Of a stretch of DNA of 64,000 bases, positions 17,264-26,177 are shown piece by piece; position 1 is the first letter of the stretch; the number at the start of each line of letters is the position of its first letter. The stretch is from the NCBI GenBank assembly GCA_023397905.1, contig JAEWSZ010000034.1, positions 62,001-126,000 on the forward strand, written 5' to 3'. The notes below the pieces were generated by a model. It did not search any database. It saw only the letters and a list, made by a program, of their open reading frames with translations, and was not told the origin of the DNA. Origin of the DNA: Bacillota bacterium (GTDB lineage Bacteria; Bacillota; Clostridia; Acetivibrionales; DSM-1351). The position numbers were made by a program, and so were the translations under genes.

Positions 17264-17631
17264 TCATCAATCGCCTCCAATTCAGCCCTGATCATGCCTA
17301 GTTCACAGACAGAAGACGCCACTTTAAACTCACGAAAGAAAGTCCCATCATTGATTTTTATTTTCATGCCCTTTTCAGGCACCACTCCGCCGAGATCGGA
17401 GGCAGCGCAGCGCATGATCGTGGATATAAGATATAATCCTTCGACATGGTCAGTCACGAGCTGCCGCCGGTCTTTCTCTTTCAGTCCTGATAATACAACC
17501 GGTATTCCCTCATGCAATTCACCATCGTATGTCACACCGTCATAAATGATTGTATGCAGCTCTGCAAATTCATTTATGTTCAAAAAAACATTCTTTATAT
17601 CCGAAGCAACCATGTTTTTGAAGCTACTCAT
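17260..17631 (-). CDS. Head-tail attachment protein-like
   Basis: The 123-residue protein has an N-terminal helix with DIKNVFLNINEFAELHTI, then beta strands with YDGVTYDGELHEGIPVVL and a C-terminal strand-helix. This matches the short head-tail joining proteins encoded between capsid and gpZ genes in lambda-like heads. It probably forms the ring that accepts the tail. It overlaps its neighbours by 4 bp at each end. Confidence 0.65.
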   Translation of the reverse strand: MSSFKNMVASDIKNVFLNINEFAELHTIIYDGVTYDGELHEGIPVVLSGLKEKDRRQLVTDHVEGLYLISTIMRCAASDLGGVVPEKGMKIKINDGTFFREFKVASSVCELGMIRAELEAIDE

Positions 17632-18077
17632 ATAACAGGCTCCTCAGCAGAAGGTGAAGGAGGAAGTTCCTCGCCGTCTTCGACCTCATCGCTGTCATCG
17701 TCAGGCTCCGTGCCATCATCTTCGTTGTCAAAGAATTCATCCAGGGCGGCTACCATATCATCCTTCGACATTCTTGCCTTAAGCGATAGCCCGTATTTTT
17801 CCATTAGTTTCTTAAGTTCGTCAGCTTTCATATCTACACTATAAGCCGGTTTTCCATCCTCCTCAGTGCTGTTTTCGCTGCCGCTTCTGCCTGTCATAGC
17901 TTCGTCTTCCATTTCATCAACATCCAAACAATATGCAGCGACACCGAGGTTAATTAAACGTTCTGCCTCGCCGTCTTCGACCTTAAACGGTGGACTATTA
18001 ACATTTTTGGGGTCAATAAATTTTGACCCAGGAGCCTTATAGCCATACAATCCGCTTATTATTTTAATTAATTCCAT
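17628..18077 (-). CDS. Head-region protein with HeH/SAP-like helix
   Basis: This 149-residue acidic protein is not assigned to a known structural role. Residues about 80-115 (ADELKKLMEKYGLSLKARMSKDDMVAALDEFF) resemble a helix-extended-helix/SAP-like motif. The tail end is highly acidic and Pro/Ser-rich (EDGEELPPSPSAEE). It is encoded between the major capsid and head-tail joining genes, where many phages encode a packaging or connector accessory protein. Confidence 0.55.
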   Translation of the reverse strand: MELIKIISGLYGYKAPGSKFIDPKNVNSPPFKVEDGEAERLINLGVAAYCLDVDEMEDEAMTGRSGSENSTEEDGKPAYSVDMKADELKKLMEKYGLSLKARMSKDDMVAALDEFFDNEDDGTEPDDDSDEVEDGEELPPSPSAEEPVI

Positions 18078-18103
18078 ATGCTTACTCCTTTCCGGTCAAT
18101 GAC

Positions 18104-19177
18104 CTACTTCACGACATTTGCCGCATACATCCATGGAGCTTTCTGCTGAGGAGCGGGCAACGGCCGAGATCCAACCCTCAACTTACGTGTATTTTTGTCC
18201 CGGTCAACAATAAACTGAGGAACACGCTGCATCGCAAAAGTGTGGAACTCATTGTCTTCCTCAATTTGGCTGATCTGTGCATACATCATATGTCCACAGT
18301 CAGGAGCTGTTACCATAGCACTCTTTGCGGGAAAGAAGCGCTGGGTTATTCCAGCATCGTCAACATAAGTCTCACGGTTGGAGAAAACGTCAAGTTCGAC
18401 TCCAGAGAAATTCAATCTGCCAAGCCATGACACACCAGGTGTATAGGGACGGGGTGCAATTTGCCCGAATTCCATTCTTCTATTGTCAAGCCTTTTTGCA
18501 ATAGTTTCATCTGACAAAATAAATCTTGCAGCAGTTGAACCAAGTATAAGATCAGCGACAGCCAATCCCCTGTCAGCAAGTGCACCGCACATAGCTTCTA
18601 TATCTCCCCAGAAATCGCCGTTTGTATCATCCCATTCATCGCTAACGATATAGATAGCAGGATTACTTCCAGCTATGTCATAGTAGAATATATCATAGGT
18701 CTGACCAACAGTTTCGTTATCTATGTATGCTGTCATAGTACAACCATTGTTGATCATAGTCTGGACGGCCATCCATTCTTCACGGCGTGTGATACGCCTG
18801 TTGAGATCAGACAGATCACGAAGCTGTAAAGCCCTTGCACGTTCCGCCTGGGTTGAACCCGAGAACAGAGCCTCACCAAATCCGCGCCTCCGTAAATCAT
18901 CCAATGTCAAAAATCGAGAGGGCAGGATACTGGGAGGTTCAAACTCATGTACTTCATACCCACCACGTGCGATAGGAATATCACCGGCACGGGGCACTAC
19001 AAACGGAGCGAGCCTGCGATCTCCCTCCTGATACTCAACCAGTACTTTATCAGCGGCAAAAACGTCACCAGCACCAGTTTGAAAATAACGATCACGGAAA
19101 AAGGTCATCTGCGGAACAATTTCCTGCACCATACCAGCCATGTAGTAGGTGTCAAACAAATCAACATTATATGGCAT
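18104..19177 (-). CDS. Major capsid protein (lambda gpE family)
   Basis: The 357-residue product matches the lambda E capsid family. It has an N-terminal VPQMTFFRDRYFQTGAGDVFA-type segment (about residues 20-40), a central GDFWGDIEAMCGALADRGLA helix, and DCGHMMYAQI and PLPAPQQKAPWMYA segments near the end. It follows the decoration protein gene, in the order protease, decoration protein, capsid, as in lambda. Confidence 0.92.
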   Translation of the reverse strand: MPYNVDLFDTYYMAGMVQEIVPQMTFFRDRYFQTGAGDVFAADKVLVEYQEGDRRLAPFVVPRAGDIPIARGGYEVHEFEPPSILPSRFLTLDDLRRRGFGEALFSGSTQAERARALQLRDLSDLNRRITRREEWMAVQTMINNGCTMTAYIDNETVGQTYDIFYYDIAGSNPAIYIVSDEWDDTNGDFWGDIEAMCGALADRGLAVADLILGSTAARFILSDETIAKRLDNRRMEFGQIAPRPYTPGVSWLGRLNFSGVELDVFSNRETYVDDAGITQRFFPAKSAMVTAPDCGHMMYAQISQIEEDNEFHTFAMQRVPQFIVDRDKNTRKLRVGSRPLPAPQQKAPWMYAANVVK

Positions 19178-19195
19178 TTGTGTTATACCTCCTTG

Positions 19196-19597
19196 TTAAG
19201 ATAATACCGTGCCAAGATAAACACCACGCTCACGCAGTTTGTCTTTATCGGCCTCGGTTATATCGTAGCTATCTTTCACTGTCAAAGCGTCAGCATTAAA
19301 GCAGCCCGCAGTATATACTGCTGCATTTACAGCAGCAGTAGTTCCTATCTCAGTGTCATCGCAAAGAACGCAATCGGGAGTAAGTGTCTCGTTTGTTATT
19401 GCTGTAGTACCGAGAATAACAAGCTTTCCATCGCCGGCAGAGCCTGAGCTTTTTGCCAATACTGTGCCACGCGGATAGGTTGCAGCAGCGGCAAGCTGTC
19501 TGATGACGCCAGAGTTTACATGAACTGCCGGCGATATACCTGCAATTAGCTTGTCATACTCCACTGCGCCGACTTTTCTGTTCAAATGTGTAGCCAT
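19196..19597 (-). CDS. Head decoration protein (gpD-type)
   Basis: At 133 residues this is a lambda gpD-like decoration protein. It has a PRGTVLAKSSGSAGDGKLVILG strand region near residues 43-64 and a C-terminal RERGVYLGTVLS. Trimers of these proteins clamp the expanded capsid. It lies one base before the protease gene and 18 bp before the capsid gene. Confidence 0.88.
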   Translation of the reverse strand: MATHLNRKVGAVEYDKLIAGISPAVHVNSGVIRQLAAAATYPRGTVLAKSSGSAGDGKLVILGTTAITNETLTPDCVLCDDTEIGTTAAVNAAVYTAGCFNADALTVKDSYDITEADKDKLRERGVYLGTVLS

Positions 19598-20845
19598 TTA
19601 CTTGTCCTCCTTATTCATGGTTTTTTTTGCATCGGCGCGTCCCGCCGCCATTTTTTGCTCAGGGGTGAGAGGCTTATCATCTTCCTCTGCAGGGGCAGCA
19701 GATACATCTCCTGCGCCTGAGCTTTTAAAGTCCTCCTGCATAGCTCCCAGGGTTTCTTTTCCTTTCTGTGCAGCTTTTTGTGCAGCGCGGAAAGCAAGTT
19801 CCTGAGCACTACAAGCTGTTTTCCCATATTTAGCCTCCCGTATGAGTTCATCATCGTACAGAGACGCAATGGAATCAATCTCTTCGATACGCTTACGTTC
19901 TGCTTCAACTGCTGCACTGTTGTCTGCTGATGCAGCGGCCTTAACCTCAGCCGTCACCTTGTCTGCAAGCTCCGGATTTTCAGCGCGGAGCTCTTCAAGA
20001 TTTTTTGCCATAATTGGTGTTCCTCCTTCTTGAGCGCCGGTTATAGCCGGCGGAGTTTTATTTATGTCATCCTCTTTCGAGGCTATGACCGTTTTTATGT
20101 CCTCGGGTAACTTAGCGAATGACGGCATGTGCATTGGCCGTCCATTTACCATGAGCAGGCGTCCGTCTGCACTTGCCGCAATCTCCGGCTTGTCATATGC
20201 AGAATCAATCATTTCATCGGCAAAGCCTGCGTCGATGATCTCCTGACCCACAAAGGTCGTCGTCTTAGACATCATAGCGAGCAGTTCCTCTTCCGTCTTG
20301 CCCGTTCGTTCTTTATAGATTTCCACCTGGGATTTGTCCGTTGGATCAAGCCAGGTTTCTGCTAAAGCCCTCAGCTCATCAGCATTGTATCCTCCAAAAA
20401 GAAATCCCCAGCATTTATGGATCATGAACTGGCTCGCTGGATTGACCTGGATGATATCAGCAGCGCAAGCAATGTGGGTACCACCCGACATGGCAACGCC
20501 ATCTATCCGCGCGGTCTTCTTTGCCGCAAGCTCTCGGAGTCGGTTATGTATAGTAGTGGATACTTCCGAATCGCCACCAATGCTGTCAATGCGCATGAGT
20601 AGGGTCTTGGCTCCTTCGATGGCCTTCAAATCCTCAAGGAATTCATCAAGTATAATGAAGTTGCCCTGCTCAGGCTCACCGGTCCACCAGTCTATAGGCT
20701 TTGTCTTCACAATCTCACCGTAAAACTGAATTTCTGCTTCCATGCCCTCTGTCATCATCATTGTGTAACAGCTGCGCCGGATATTTACTGCGGGAGGTTT
20801 CGCCGTACCTTTTCGCCCGAATATCCCCTCAAAAATCTTAGGCAT
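19598..20845 (-). CDS. Prohead protease (ClpP/S14-like) with fused scaffold-like tail
   Basis: The 415-residue protein has a ClpP-type protease domain (about residues 35-225). The nucleophile is probably the Ser in AMSGGTHIACAADI near residue 125 and the catalytic His is in FMIHKCW. The remainder (about 270-415) is Ala/Glu/Lys-rich and helical, like a scaffold fused to the protease as in lambda C/Nu3. It processes head proteins during maturation. I start at ATG 20843-20845 behind AAGGAAG; an ATG 78 bp earlier lies deep inside the portal gene. Confidence 0.9.
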   Translation of the reverse strand: MPKIFEGIFGRKGTAKPPAVNIRRSCYTMMMTEGMEAEIQFYGEIVKTKPIDWWTGEPEQGNFIILDEFLEDLKAIEGAKTLLMRIDSIGGDSEVSTTIHNRLRELAAKKTARIDGVAMSGGTHIACAADIIQVNPASQFMIHKCWGFLFGGYNADELRALAETWLDPTDKSQVEIYKERTGKTEEELLAMMSKTTTFVGQEIIDAGFADEMIDSAYDKPEIAASADGRLLMVNGRPMHMPSFAKLPEDIKTVIASKEDDINKTPPAITGAQEGGTPIMAKNLEELRAENPELADKVTAEVKAAASADNSAAVEAERKRIEEIDSIASLYDDELIREAKYGKTACSAQELAFRAAQKAAQKGKETLGAMQEDFKSSGAGDVSAAPAEEDDKPLTPEQKMAAGRADAKKTMNKEDK

Positions 20846-22436
20846 TTGATTCACTTCCTTCCGTTTTTTCGTCACCGAGGACGGCCATATATTTGCCGCC
20901 ACCGGCGTCAAGTAGTTTTTCATTTTCGAGCTTCAACTGCTCAACATTTTCCTCCCAGTCACCTCCACCCATTTCGCGGGTGAGTTGATCGTGGTTCCTA
21001 AAAGCTCGGTCGGCTTGTATGACTGCTGCCTTAGCCTCTTTCAGTGGATCAAGCTGTCCTTGCACTGGACCTATCCAACGAGCACCACACCATGCTGCCC
21101 GGATTCTCGGGTCATCGAAGAAACCTGGAGCTTTTATTCGCCCTATGGCCACCGCCTCCGCAAGCCATACTTCAAACAAAGGCTGGCAGAAGTCATCCAC
21201 AAACCACTTTCGACGCATTTTGAACGCTTCCCATGCATCCATTAGTGCCGCTCTGGCTGCAGAATAAGAACTGTTGAACTCTTTTATTAATACATCGTAA
21301 GGCAGCTCCAAAGCCGCACCTACCAGGCGGCATATCGCTTTTACAAAGGCGTCAAAGCCGCTTGTCGGAATATTTGGATTCCCAAATGTTATTTGCTCAC
21401 CATCCTCAAGGTGGTTAACTGTACCCGGTGCCATTTCATATTCATTCGGACTTGCTGATACCTCGTCAGGCTGTTCGCTAGGTACCCCGACAACATCACC
21501 GGATCCGGTTTCGTTCATCGGTATCTCCGATGGATCTGTTTTCGTTGTTATCCATGCGGTAAAGAAGCTCTGAACCAATGCCGCCATAAGCTCGCTCTCG
21601 GTATATCTCCGAAGTTGCAACAACGGCTCAATGACCTGGGCGAGGTAGGTAACGCCTCTATATTGGTCAGGACGCTCACTGTCCATGACATGCAGGATAT
21701 TCGGTAGTCCTGTCTTAGAGCCATATGCTGCGACCCGTGTCCATTTTGTCGTCTCGGCTGTAATCTGATTCGGGTATGTATTGCGGATATGATAAGCCAC
21801 AATCATACCGTTTTTATCAACCTCCACACCGTCATGAACATCGTTTCCATTATCCAAATTCACACCGTCCGTGAATCGAGGGGAAGGGGTACCTGTACTG
21901 ATGTAATCTGTCGGAGTGCTCACCCTGTCCGCTTCAACGAGGTGGATACGCAATGAGTAAGGATTTGTCGGAGTTGGGTCATACCGTTTAAGCAGTGGTA
22001 ATACATCTCCACTCATGAGCCATGCTTTCAATGCCAGTTGCTGTAAACCTTCGAAGTTGTTTACACCAGTTGCATCGCAGTTTTCTTTCTTACTGGCCCA
22101 CAGCGCAAATTCTGCTTCTACCGTCCTTTGCCATGCTTTCGCCGCTTCCGGTGATAACCCCAAAAGTTCCCGGTTGATAGAGCTTTTCAATGTCAACCCA
22201 GTGCCTACTATCTTTGTACGGTTTGTGTTGATGGCACTTGTGGCCACCGGCGAAGCCATATACAACATCCTACCTCGTTGCCTGAGTGTATAATTGTTCC
22301 AATCTATGTCCTCAACCGGAGATCCGCTTTTCGCAATAAATCCTTTAAGTGCCCGCCGTATTTCACTTGCACCAGCATCGCTATATCCTTTTACTTTTGG
22401 CGTACCTATACGCCGGACATAATTCCTATTGGCCAA
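20838..22436 (-). CDS. Portal protein (lambda gpB family)
   Basis: At 532 residues it matches lambda-type portal proteins: NNYTLRQRGRMLYMASPVA near residues 47-65 and GTGLTLK, YRGVTYLAQV and MDAWEAFKMRRKWF segments further on. Twelve copies form the DNA entry vertex. It starts at TTG 22434-22436, about eight bases after AGGAGG, and the stop overlaps the protease start by 8 bp. Confidence 0.92.
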   Translation of the reverse strand: MANRNYVRRIGTPKVKGYSDAGASEIRRALKGFIAKSGSPVEDIDWNNYTLRQRGRMLYMASPVATSAINTNRTKIVGTGLTLKSSINRELLGLSPEAAKAWQRTVEAEFALWASKKENCDATGVNNFEGLQQLALKAWLMSGDVLPLLKRYDPTPTNPYSLRIHLVEADRVSTPTDYISTGTPSPRFTDGVNLDNGNDVHDGVEVDKNGMIVAYHIRNTYPNQITAETTKWTRVAAYGSKTGLPNILHVMDSERPDQYRGVTYLAQVIEPLLQLRRYTESELMAALVQSFFTAWITTKTDPSEIPMNETGSGDVVGVPSEQPDEVSASPNEYEMAPGTVNHLEDGEQITFGNPNIPTSGFDAFVKAICRLVGAALELPYDVLIKEFNSSYSAARAALMDAWEAFKMRRKWFVDDFCQPLFEVWLAEAVAIGRIKAPGFFDDPRIRAAWCGARWIGPVQGQLDPLKEAKAAVIQADRAFRNHDQLTREMGGGDWEENVEQLKLENEKLLDAGGGKYMAVLGDEKTEGSESNA

Positions 22437-22465
22437 TGCTTTCCGCCTCCTGTCATATAATATAA

Positions 22466-22512
22466 CCGGGGCCTGACGGCGAAAGGAGAAAACTCCGTCA
22501 GGTGTCCCGGGG
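22466..22512. repeat. Strong inverted repeat between portal and gpW-like genes
   Basis: CCGGGG followed by CCTGACGG pairs with CCGTCAGG and, after a 3-base bulge, CCCGGGG. The loop is about 15 bases. It lies in the only sizeable gap of the head operon (about 100 bp). A second small hairpin (GTCC-TTTT-GGAC, 22518-22529) lies beside it and is followed on the minus strand by TTTT. The role could be transcription attenuation or mRNA protection before the portal gene. Confidence 0.6.
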
Positions 22513-22538
22513 CAAAAGTCCTTTTGGACGAATACCTG

Positions 22539-22805
22539 TTACCAATCTCTCGGCAAAATACCAAAAGCCTTTCTCGGTTTCCTGCCCTTCAGCATCGCTG
22601 TTAGCTCGTCAACCTTGCGTTCCGCTTCCTCAATTTCTTTTGTCAAAGTGTTAATGTCAAAACGGGTAAGAGAGCGGTCATCTATGGAATAGCTTTTAAC
22701 ACCGCCATCAATCAGCGCAAGGTAAGCCTCCCGTTTTTTTGCGAGAGCGCTTTTCCAAAAGTCAAGCCTGGCCTGAATCTCAATTTTATCTATCAATGCT
22801 ATCAC
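22539..22805 (-). CDS. gpW/DUF6148-like head-tail joining protein
   Basis: This 88-residue helical protein lies between the large terminase and the portal, the position of lambda gpW. The segment YSIDDRSLTRFDINTLTKEI (about residues 40-59) fits the pattern of the DUF6148/gpW-type small joining proteins, which carry an R-S-L-T-R motif. It should help seal the filled head and prepare it for tail joining. The gene abuts the terminase stop. Confidence 0.7.
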   Translation of the reverse strand: MIALIDKIEIQARLDFWKSALAKKREAYLALIDGGVKSYSIDDRSLTRFDINTLTKEIEEAERKVDELTAMLKGRKPRKAFGILPRDW

Positions 22806-24830
22806 CTACCAATCGTCATAATATTTTTTCATAGGATCACCTTTTTTTTTCTTTTGAGGCTGCTTTACTGGAGCTTGTACTGTATTTTTTACTGCTGTAA
22901 CTGCTTTATTGGGTAACATAGCACCTATTAATGCTGCAGCAGCTTTAACACGAATATCTTTTTTGGCAGCTTTAAGACGTTTGTCTATTGCATCCAAGTC
23001 CGGCGACAATGCCTTAAATGCAGCAAATGCGTAATTTCGGCAGTCAAGCGGCTCATTCCGTTCATGCCCGGGGATTTTCTCCCACTGCCAGGGTTGCTTT
23101 CGGTCAGCCTTATATACAAGCCTCTCAGAAAGCAGGCCCTTAAAATATGCAGGTCCGTAATCATCTCTTCTGGGGAAATGACTGTATTTGTTACCCTCTG
23201 TCTGCACTCTCAGATTGTCCATGATAATCTGCTTACCAGCGTCAACACCGAGTTGATACTGCCAGCAGGTGCCGATGAACTTCCCCTGAATAACAATCTT
23301 TTGTTTCTTAGGTGGTGCAGTAAATGGAGTCCCATCTTTAGAGATACCTTTGATAGCAAATACCTTCCTGCCTAATCGCGCCCGACACTGCAGGCGGACA
23401 TCCTGTGTAAAATGGCCACCTTCATCAACAAATGTCATTGATATTTTAAGGCCTGAACCGTCTGCGAAACGATAAACATGTCTTATAACATCATCCAGCC
23501 GGTCCCATACTTCAGTGATATCCGGGCGGCCCATGATGATACCCTTCGTAATACCCCAATTTTCTCCAAAGTGTCCGAAGCCGACTACCTCATATTCAAG
23601 GCGGTCATCCTGTGTATCTACACCGCACGTCAGAACAAGGACTCCCTCCGGGAGTTCGGCGCCTTCCGGATATTCCTCACGTCGTGCAAGCAGGCTGTCC
23701 TCGTCCTCCAGGTCGCCGCGATCCTCCCACAGTTCCCCGAAACGAGTATTATAAACGACCTGCATTTTTGCAGAGCTGCCAATTGCGTAAAGATACTTAA
23801 GCAAAGTTGATTCCCACGAAGCCCAGGGACTTACAAAGGAATTAAGCCAGAAAGACCGTACGCCGCGTTCATATGCCTCCGGATTATCTGCAATCCATTT
23901 AGCGGGCTGCTTTTTCATAGTTCTTTCGTCCGAAATACAACCGCATTCCGGACAAACATACATGATCAAAATTATTTTGTATTGCTTTTTGTGATTAACA
24001 ATTTTTTCTTCTTTATCGAACCGGATATCAGCAAAACGAATATCATGATAACCTTCACAGTGTGGACATTGCACACACCAGCGTTCCATTGTCCCTTCAA
24101 GAAATGAATCTTCAATTGCGCTGGCCCCCTTAATCGTGGGGGTGGAAACCTCGACGGCCTTCGCATTGTAAAAAGTAATTTGCCTGGCCATTGCAAGTTC
24201 CCAAGGATCCCCTTCCTTGCCAGCCGATACCGCCCAGCGATCCCGTTCGTCACCAATGACATAACGAATTGGTTTCGAGGCCAAAGCATGAGCCTCCGTT
24301 GATCCGCACATGGTAAGTATGCCGCCGGGATATGTTTTCTGGAGAATCGTATTACTACTGTCACGGCTTTTAGGATCTGAGACCTTCTTTCGCAGAGAAG
24401 GTGAATCACGAAACATCGGTGCAATACGAAGTTTAGAATACTCTTTGGCATCAATTGTGGTAGGATGGATAAACAATATGCTGCTCGGATCCTCATCAAC
24501 AATGTAGCCTATTATGTTATTTTCAAACTCGGACTTTCCGACCTGAGAGGATGAAACAAAAATAATGCGATGCACCTTTGGATCAGTAAAAGCCTCCAAT
24601 GGTTCACGGAGATATGGTGTCCTGTCTGCTCTCCATGGGCCTGTCTCAGCACTACTTTCAGATGATAACCGGCGCTTTGCCTCCGCCCATTCCGTCACAG
24701 TCAGGTCCTCCGGCGGCTTCATACTGGACAATGCCTTTGAAATTGTATTGTTCAGGAGAGCAATTGGACGCCCTGGCAAAGTTATGGGTTTGCCGGTACT
24801 TTTTTTAGTCGTCATCGGCATCACGTCCAT
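22806..24830 (-). CDS. Terminase large subunit (gpA family)
   Basis: The 674-residue protein belongs to the lambda gpA terminase family. Residues about 85-120 carry SSQVGKSEF as Walker A and a following SSILFIHPT strand. The ATPase acidic motif and the nuclease domain follow, with LTCGVDTQDDRLEYEV near residue 405 as the first nuclease Asp and FVDEGGHFTQDV near residue 478. It cuts concatemers and pumps DNA. The first ATG overlaps the small subunit gene by 26 bp; in-frame ATGs at 24821 and 24815 are alternatives. Confidence 0.93.
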   Translation of the reverse strand: MDVMPMTTKKSTGKPITLPGRPIALLNNTISKALSSMKPPEDLTVTEWAEAKRRLSSESSAETGPWRADRTPYLREPLEAFTDPKVHRIIFVSSSQVGKSEFENNIIGYIVDEDPSSILFIHPTTIDAKEYSKLRIAPMFRDSPSLRKKVSDPKSRDSSNTILQKTYPGGILTMCGSTEAHALASKPIRYVIGDERDRWAVSAGKEGDPWELAMARQITFYNAKAVEVSTPTIKGASAIEDSFLEGTMERWCVQCPHCEGYHDIRFADIRFDKEEKIVNHKKQYKIILIMYVCPECGCISDERTMKKQPAKWIADNPEAYERGVRSFWLNSFVSPWASWESTLLKYLYAIGSSAKMQVVYNTRFGELWEDRGDLEDEDSLLARREEYPEGAELPEGVLVLTCGVDTQDDRLEYEVVGFGHFGENWGITKGIIMGRPDITEVWDRLDDVIRHVYRFADGSGLKISMTFVDEGGHFTQDVRLQCRARLGRKVFAIKGISKDGTPFTAPPKKQKIVIQGKFIGTCWQYQLGVDAGKQIIMDNLRVQTEGNKYSHFPRRDDYGPAYFKGLLSERLVYKADRKQPWQWEKIPGHERNEPLDCRNYAFAAFKALSPDLDAIDKRLKAAKKDIRVKAAAALIGAMLPNKAVTAVKNTVQAPVKQPQKKKKGDPMKKYYDDW

Positions 24831-25350
24831 TCACGGCATCCCAATTCAGCCGGTCACGGACTCTTTCCTCATATTTTTGGGGATCATATTCATAAAGCGA
24901 TATCTCCTTCATCATCTTATAAATTTCTTTGCGAATAATCTCTGATGTTTCAGCAGCAGTGGAAGCGTCAGCTGTATCCACAGCCAGGCGTCCAGGTAAG
25001 GCCATAAGCATTCCCCTAATGGAATAAATTAAATCTTCTGTCATAGCTGCTACGTCATCCGAGCGATGCATTTTACCTTGTAGCTCCTCTGCTTGAAGCA
25101 TTGCGATAATCGCCTTTGATTTTTTAATGCTGGCATCTGCTTCCTGCTTTTCTTTATCTGTAGTAGACACTTCTTTTTCTTGTGAACGAAACTCTATGTA
25201 TTTTTGAACTGCCTCGGAGAGCAGGTACTTCCCTCTGACATGCGCTTTGAAAATACCATCCTGCGCAAGCTGCTGAACTCTTCGGGCTGTGATGCCAAGA
25301 ACAACAGCCAACGTAGTCGAATTTACTTCGGTTTTTGCATTTATCTCCAC
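24805..25350 (-). CDS. Terminase small subunit (Nu1-like)
   Basis: The 181-residue product begins with a winged helix-turn-helix-like segment (about residues 8-50, TLAVVLGITARRVQQLAQDG, then KYLLSEAVQKYI), as in lambda Nu1. A helical region follows that likely drives oligomerisation and binding to the large subunit. It recognises the packaging site. GTG 25348-25350 is preferred because TGGAGG lies about ten bases upstream; a TTG at 25359 is too close to that site. Confidence 0.85.
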   Translation of the reverse strand: MEINAKTEVNSTTLAVVLGITARRVQQLAQDGIFKAHVRGKYLLSEAVQKYIEFRSQEKEVSTTDKEKQEADASIKKSKAIIAMLQAEELQGKMHRSDDVAAMTEDLIYSIRGMLMALPGRLAVDTADASTAAETSEIIRKEIYKMMKEISLYEYDPQKYEERVRDRLNWDAVNGRDADDD

Positions 25351-25458
25351 TATTACCAAGCCTCCATGAAGCGAAATGATCTAAAAAAATTTTTTCTAAC
25401 TGTGCGTTTTTCGGGGTCATCGAGCCCGCAGGGTTTTATTTCCCTTTCACAGTACCTT

Positions 25459-25500
25459 TTTTCCACAGAGGAATGTTGATAACTCCCATGCTGTGGATAA
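25459..25500. promoter_or_regulatory. Cluster of DnaA-box-like 9-mers
   Basis: Three 9-mers close to the DnaA box consensus lie within 42 bp: TTTTCCACA (25459-25467, one mismatch in inverted orientation), TGTTGATAA (25474-25482, one mismatch) and TGTGGATAA (25492-25500, exact). They lie in the 296-bp gap (25351-25646) upstream of the terminase genes. A host DnaA effect on late transcription, or an origin or packaging role, is possible but not shown. Confidence 0.45.
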
Positions 25501-25514
25501 CTATAAAGAGCAGC

Positions 25515-25536
25515 AAAAAGGGAGATACAATCTCCC
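25515..25536 (-). terminator. Intrinsic terminator ending the early block
   Basis: On the minus strand GGGAGA-TTGTA-TCTCCC is a perfect 6-bp stem followed by TTTTT. It sits between the sigma-like gene and the terminase operon and separates early from late transcription. A late promoter is therefore expected between this point and 25350, but I cannot identify one with confidence. Confidence 0.8.
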
Positions 25537-25646
25537 TGACATGCTATGCATACTACATTATGCTGCTTTCATGTACTGTTAAGGTAAAATACCCTCTATA
25601 TATAAGGTTCAAAACGGCCATTTAGTAAATACAAAATGTTTACTAT

Positions 25647-25958
25647 TTAAAAAATATTTTTTATTCGTTTCAATTTTATTATTGAATCACGTAACAATCT
25701 ATGTACCGCTTGCTTGCTTATACCAAGCTCTCCAGCTATCTCAATAGCTTTCTTCTCATCAAGGTAATAAAGCCGAACTACTTCCCTTTGCCGATCAGTT
25801 AAGGCCACTTCCATTGCGATCCTCAAAAGCTTTTTCATTCTCATGATCTGCTTGCTATTAGTAGCAGGCCTGTCCATGTATGGATCAAGGAAATAAAGTC
25901 CTTCAAGATTATTTCTGATTAAGTGTGAACGCTTCACTTCTCCACCAGCCCCTGTCAT
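25647..25958 (-). CDS. Sigma-70 region 4-like late regulator
   Basis: The 103-residue protein carries a sigma region 4 helix-turn-helix near its end (LTDRQREVVRLYYLDEK, then EIAGELGISKQAVHRLLR, about residues 53-92). It has the NNLEGLYFLDPYMDRPATNSK segment common to small sigma-like proteins of Firmicutes phages. It is the last gene before the late operon and probably activates it. The start is uncertain: ATG 25958 overlaps the upstream gene by 50 bp, and a GTG at 25937 with a GGTGGAG site is an alternative. Confidence 0.75.
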   Translation of the reverse strand: MTGAGGEVKRSHLIRNNLEGLYFLDPYMDRPATNSKQIMRMKKLLRIAMEVALTDRQREVVRLYYLDEKKAIEIAGELGISKQAVHRLLRDSIIKLKRIKNIF

Positions 25959-26166
25959 AATAGTGTTCCACTTCTTTTGTTACTGCCTTCAGATCACTTA
26001 GCATAGAATTCAAGGGCTTAAGCCTATCCCGCAACTCCTCAATATCACCTTCGCGCTCAGGGCTGTACGATTGAAGAGCCAGCATTTTCTTTTGTTCTTT
26101 GAGTTCATTAATTCGTTGAATTAATATTTTTAATGACTGCTTGTACTCCTTTGCCAGCTCATTCAT
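25909..26166 (-). CDS. Small coiled-coil protein
   Basis: I do not recognise this 85-residue protein. It is almost entirely helical with heptad spacing (KSLKILIQRINELKEQKKML, about residues 11-30, and a second helix with LRDRLKPLNSMLSDLKAV). It resembles the short coiled-coil proteins often encoded just before sigma-like regulators in clostridial prophages. It overlaps the sigma-like gene. Confidence 0.6.
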   Translation of the reverse strand: MNELAKEYKQSLKILIQRINELKEQKKMLALQSYSPEREGDIEELRDRLKPLNSMLSDLKAVTKEVEHYYDRGWWRSEAFTLNQK

Positions 26167-26177
26167 GATAAGACCCC

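Noticed and set aside
25623..25645. TAGTAAA...TTTACTA hairpin just after the sigma-like gene as a terminator
   Set aside because: The stem is AT-rich and weak and no T-run follows on the minus strand; the GC-rich hairpin at 25515-25536 fits much better.
1..26166. A phage tail-like bacteriocin (tailocin) instead of a phage
   Set aside because: Terminase, portal, protease, capsid, SSB, primase, integrase and a lysogeny switch are all present and look intact.
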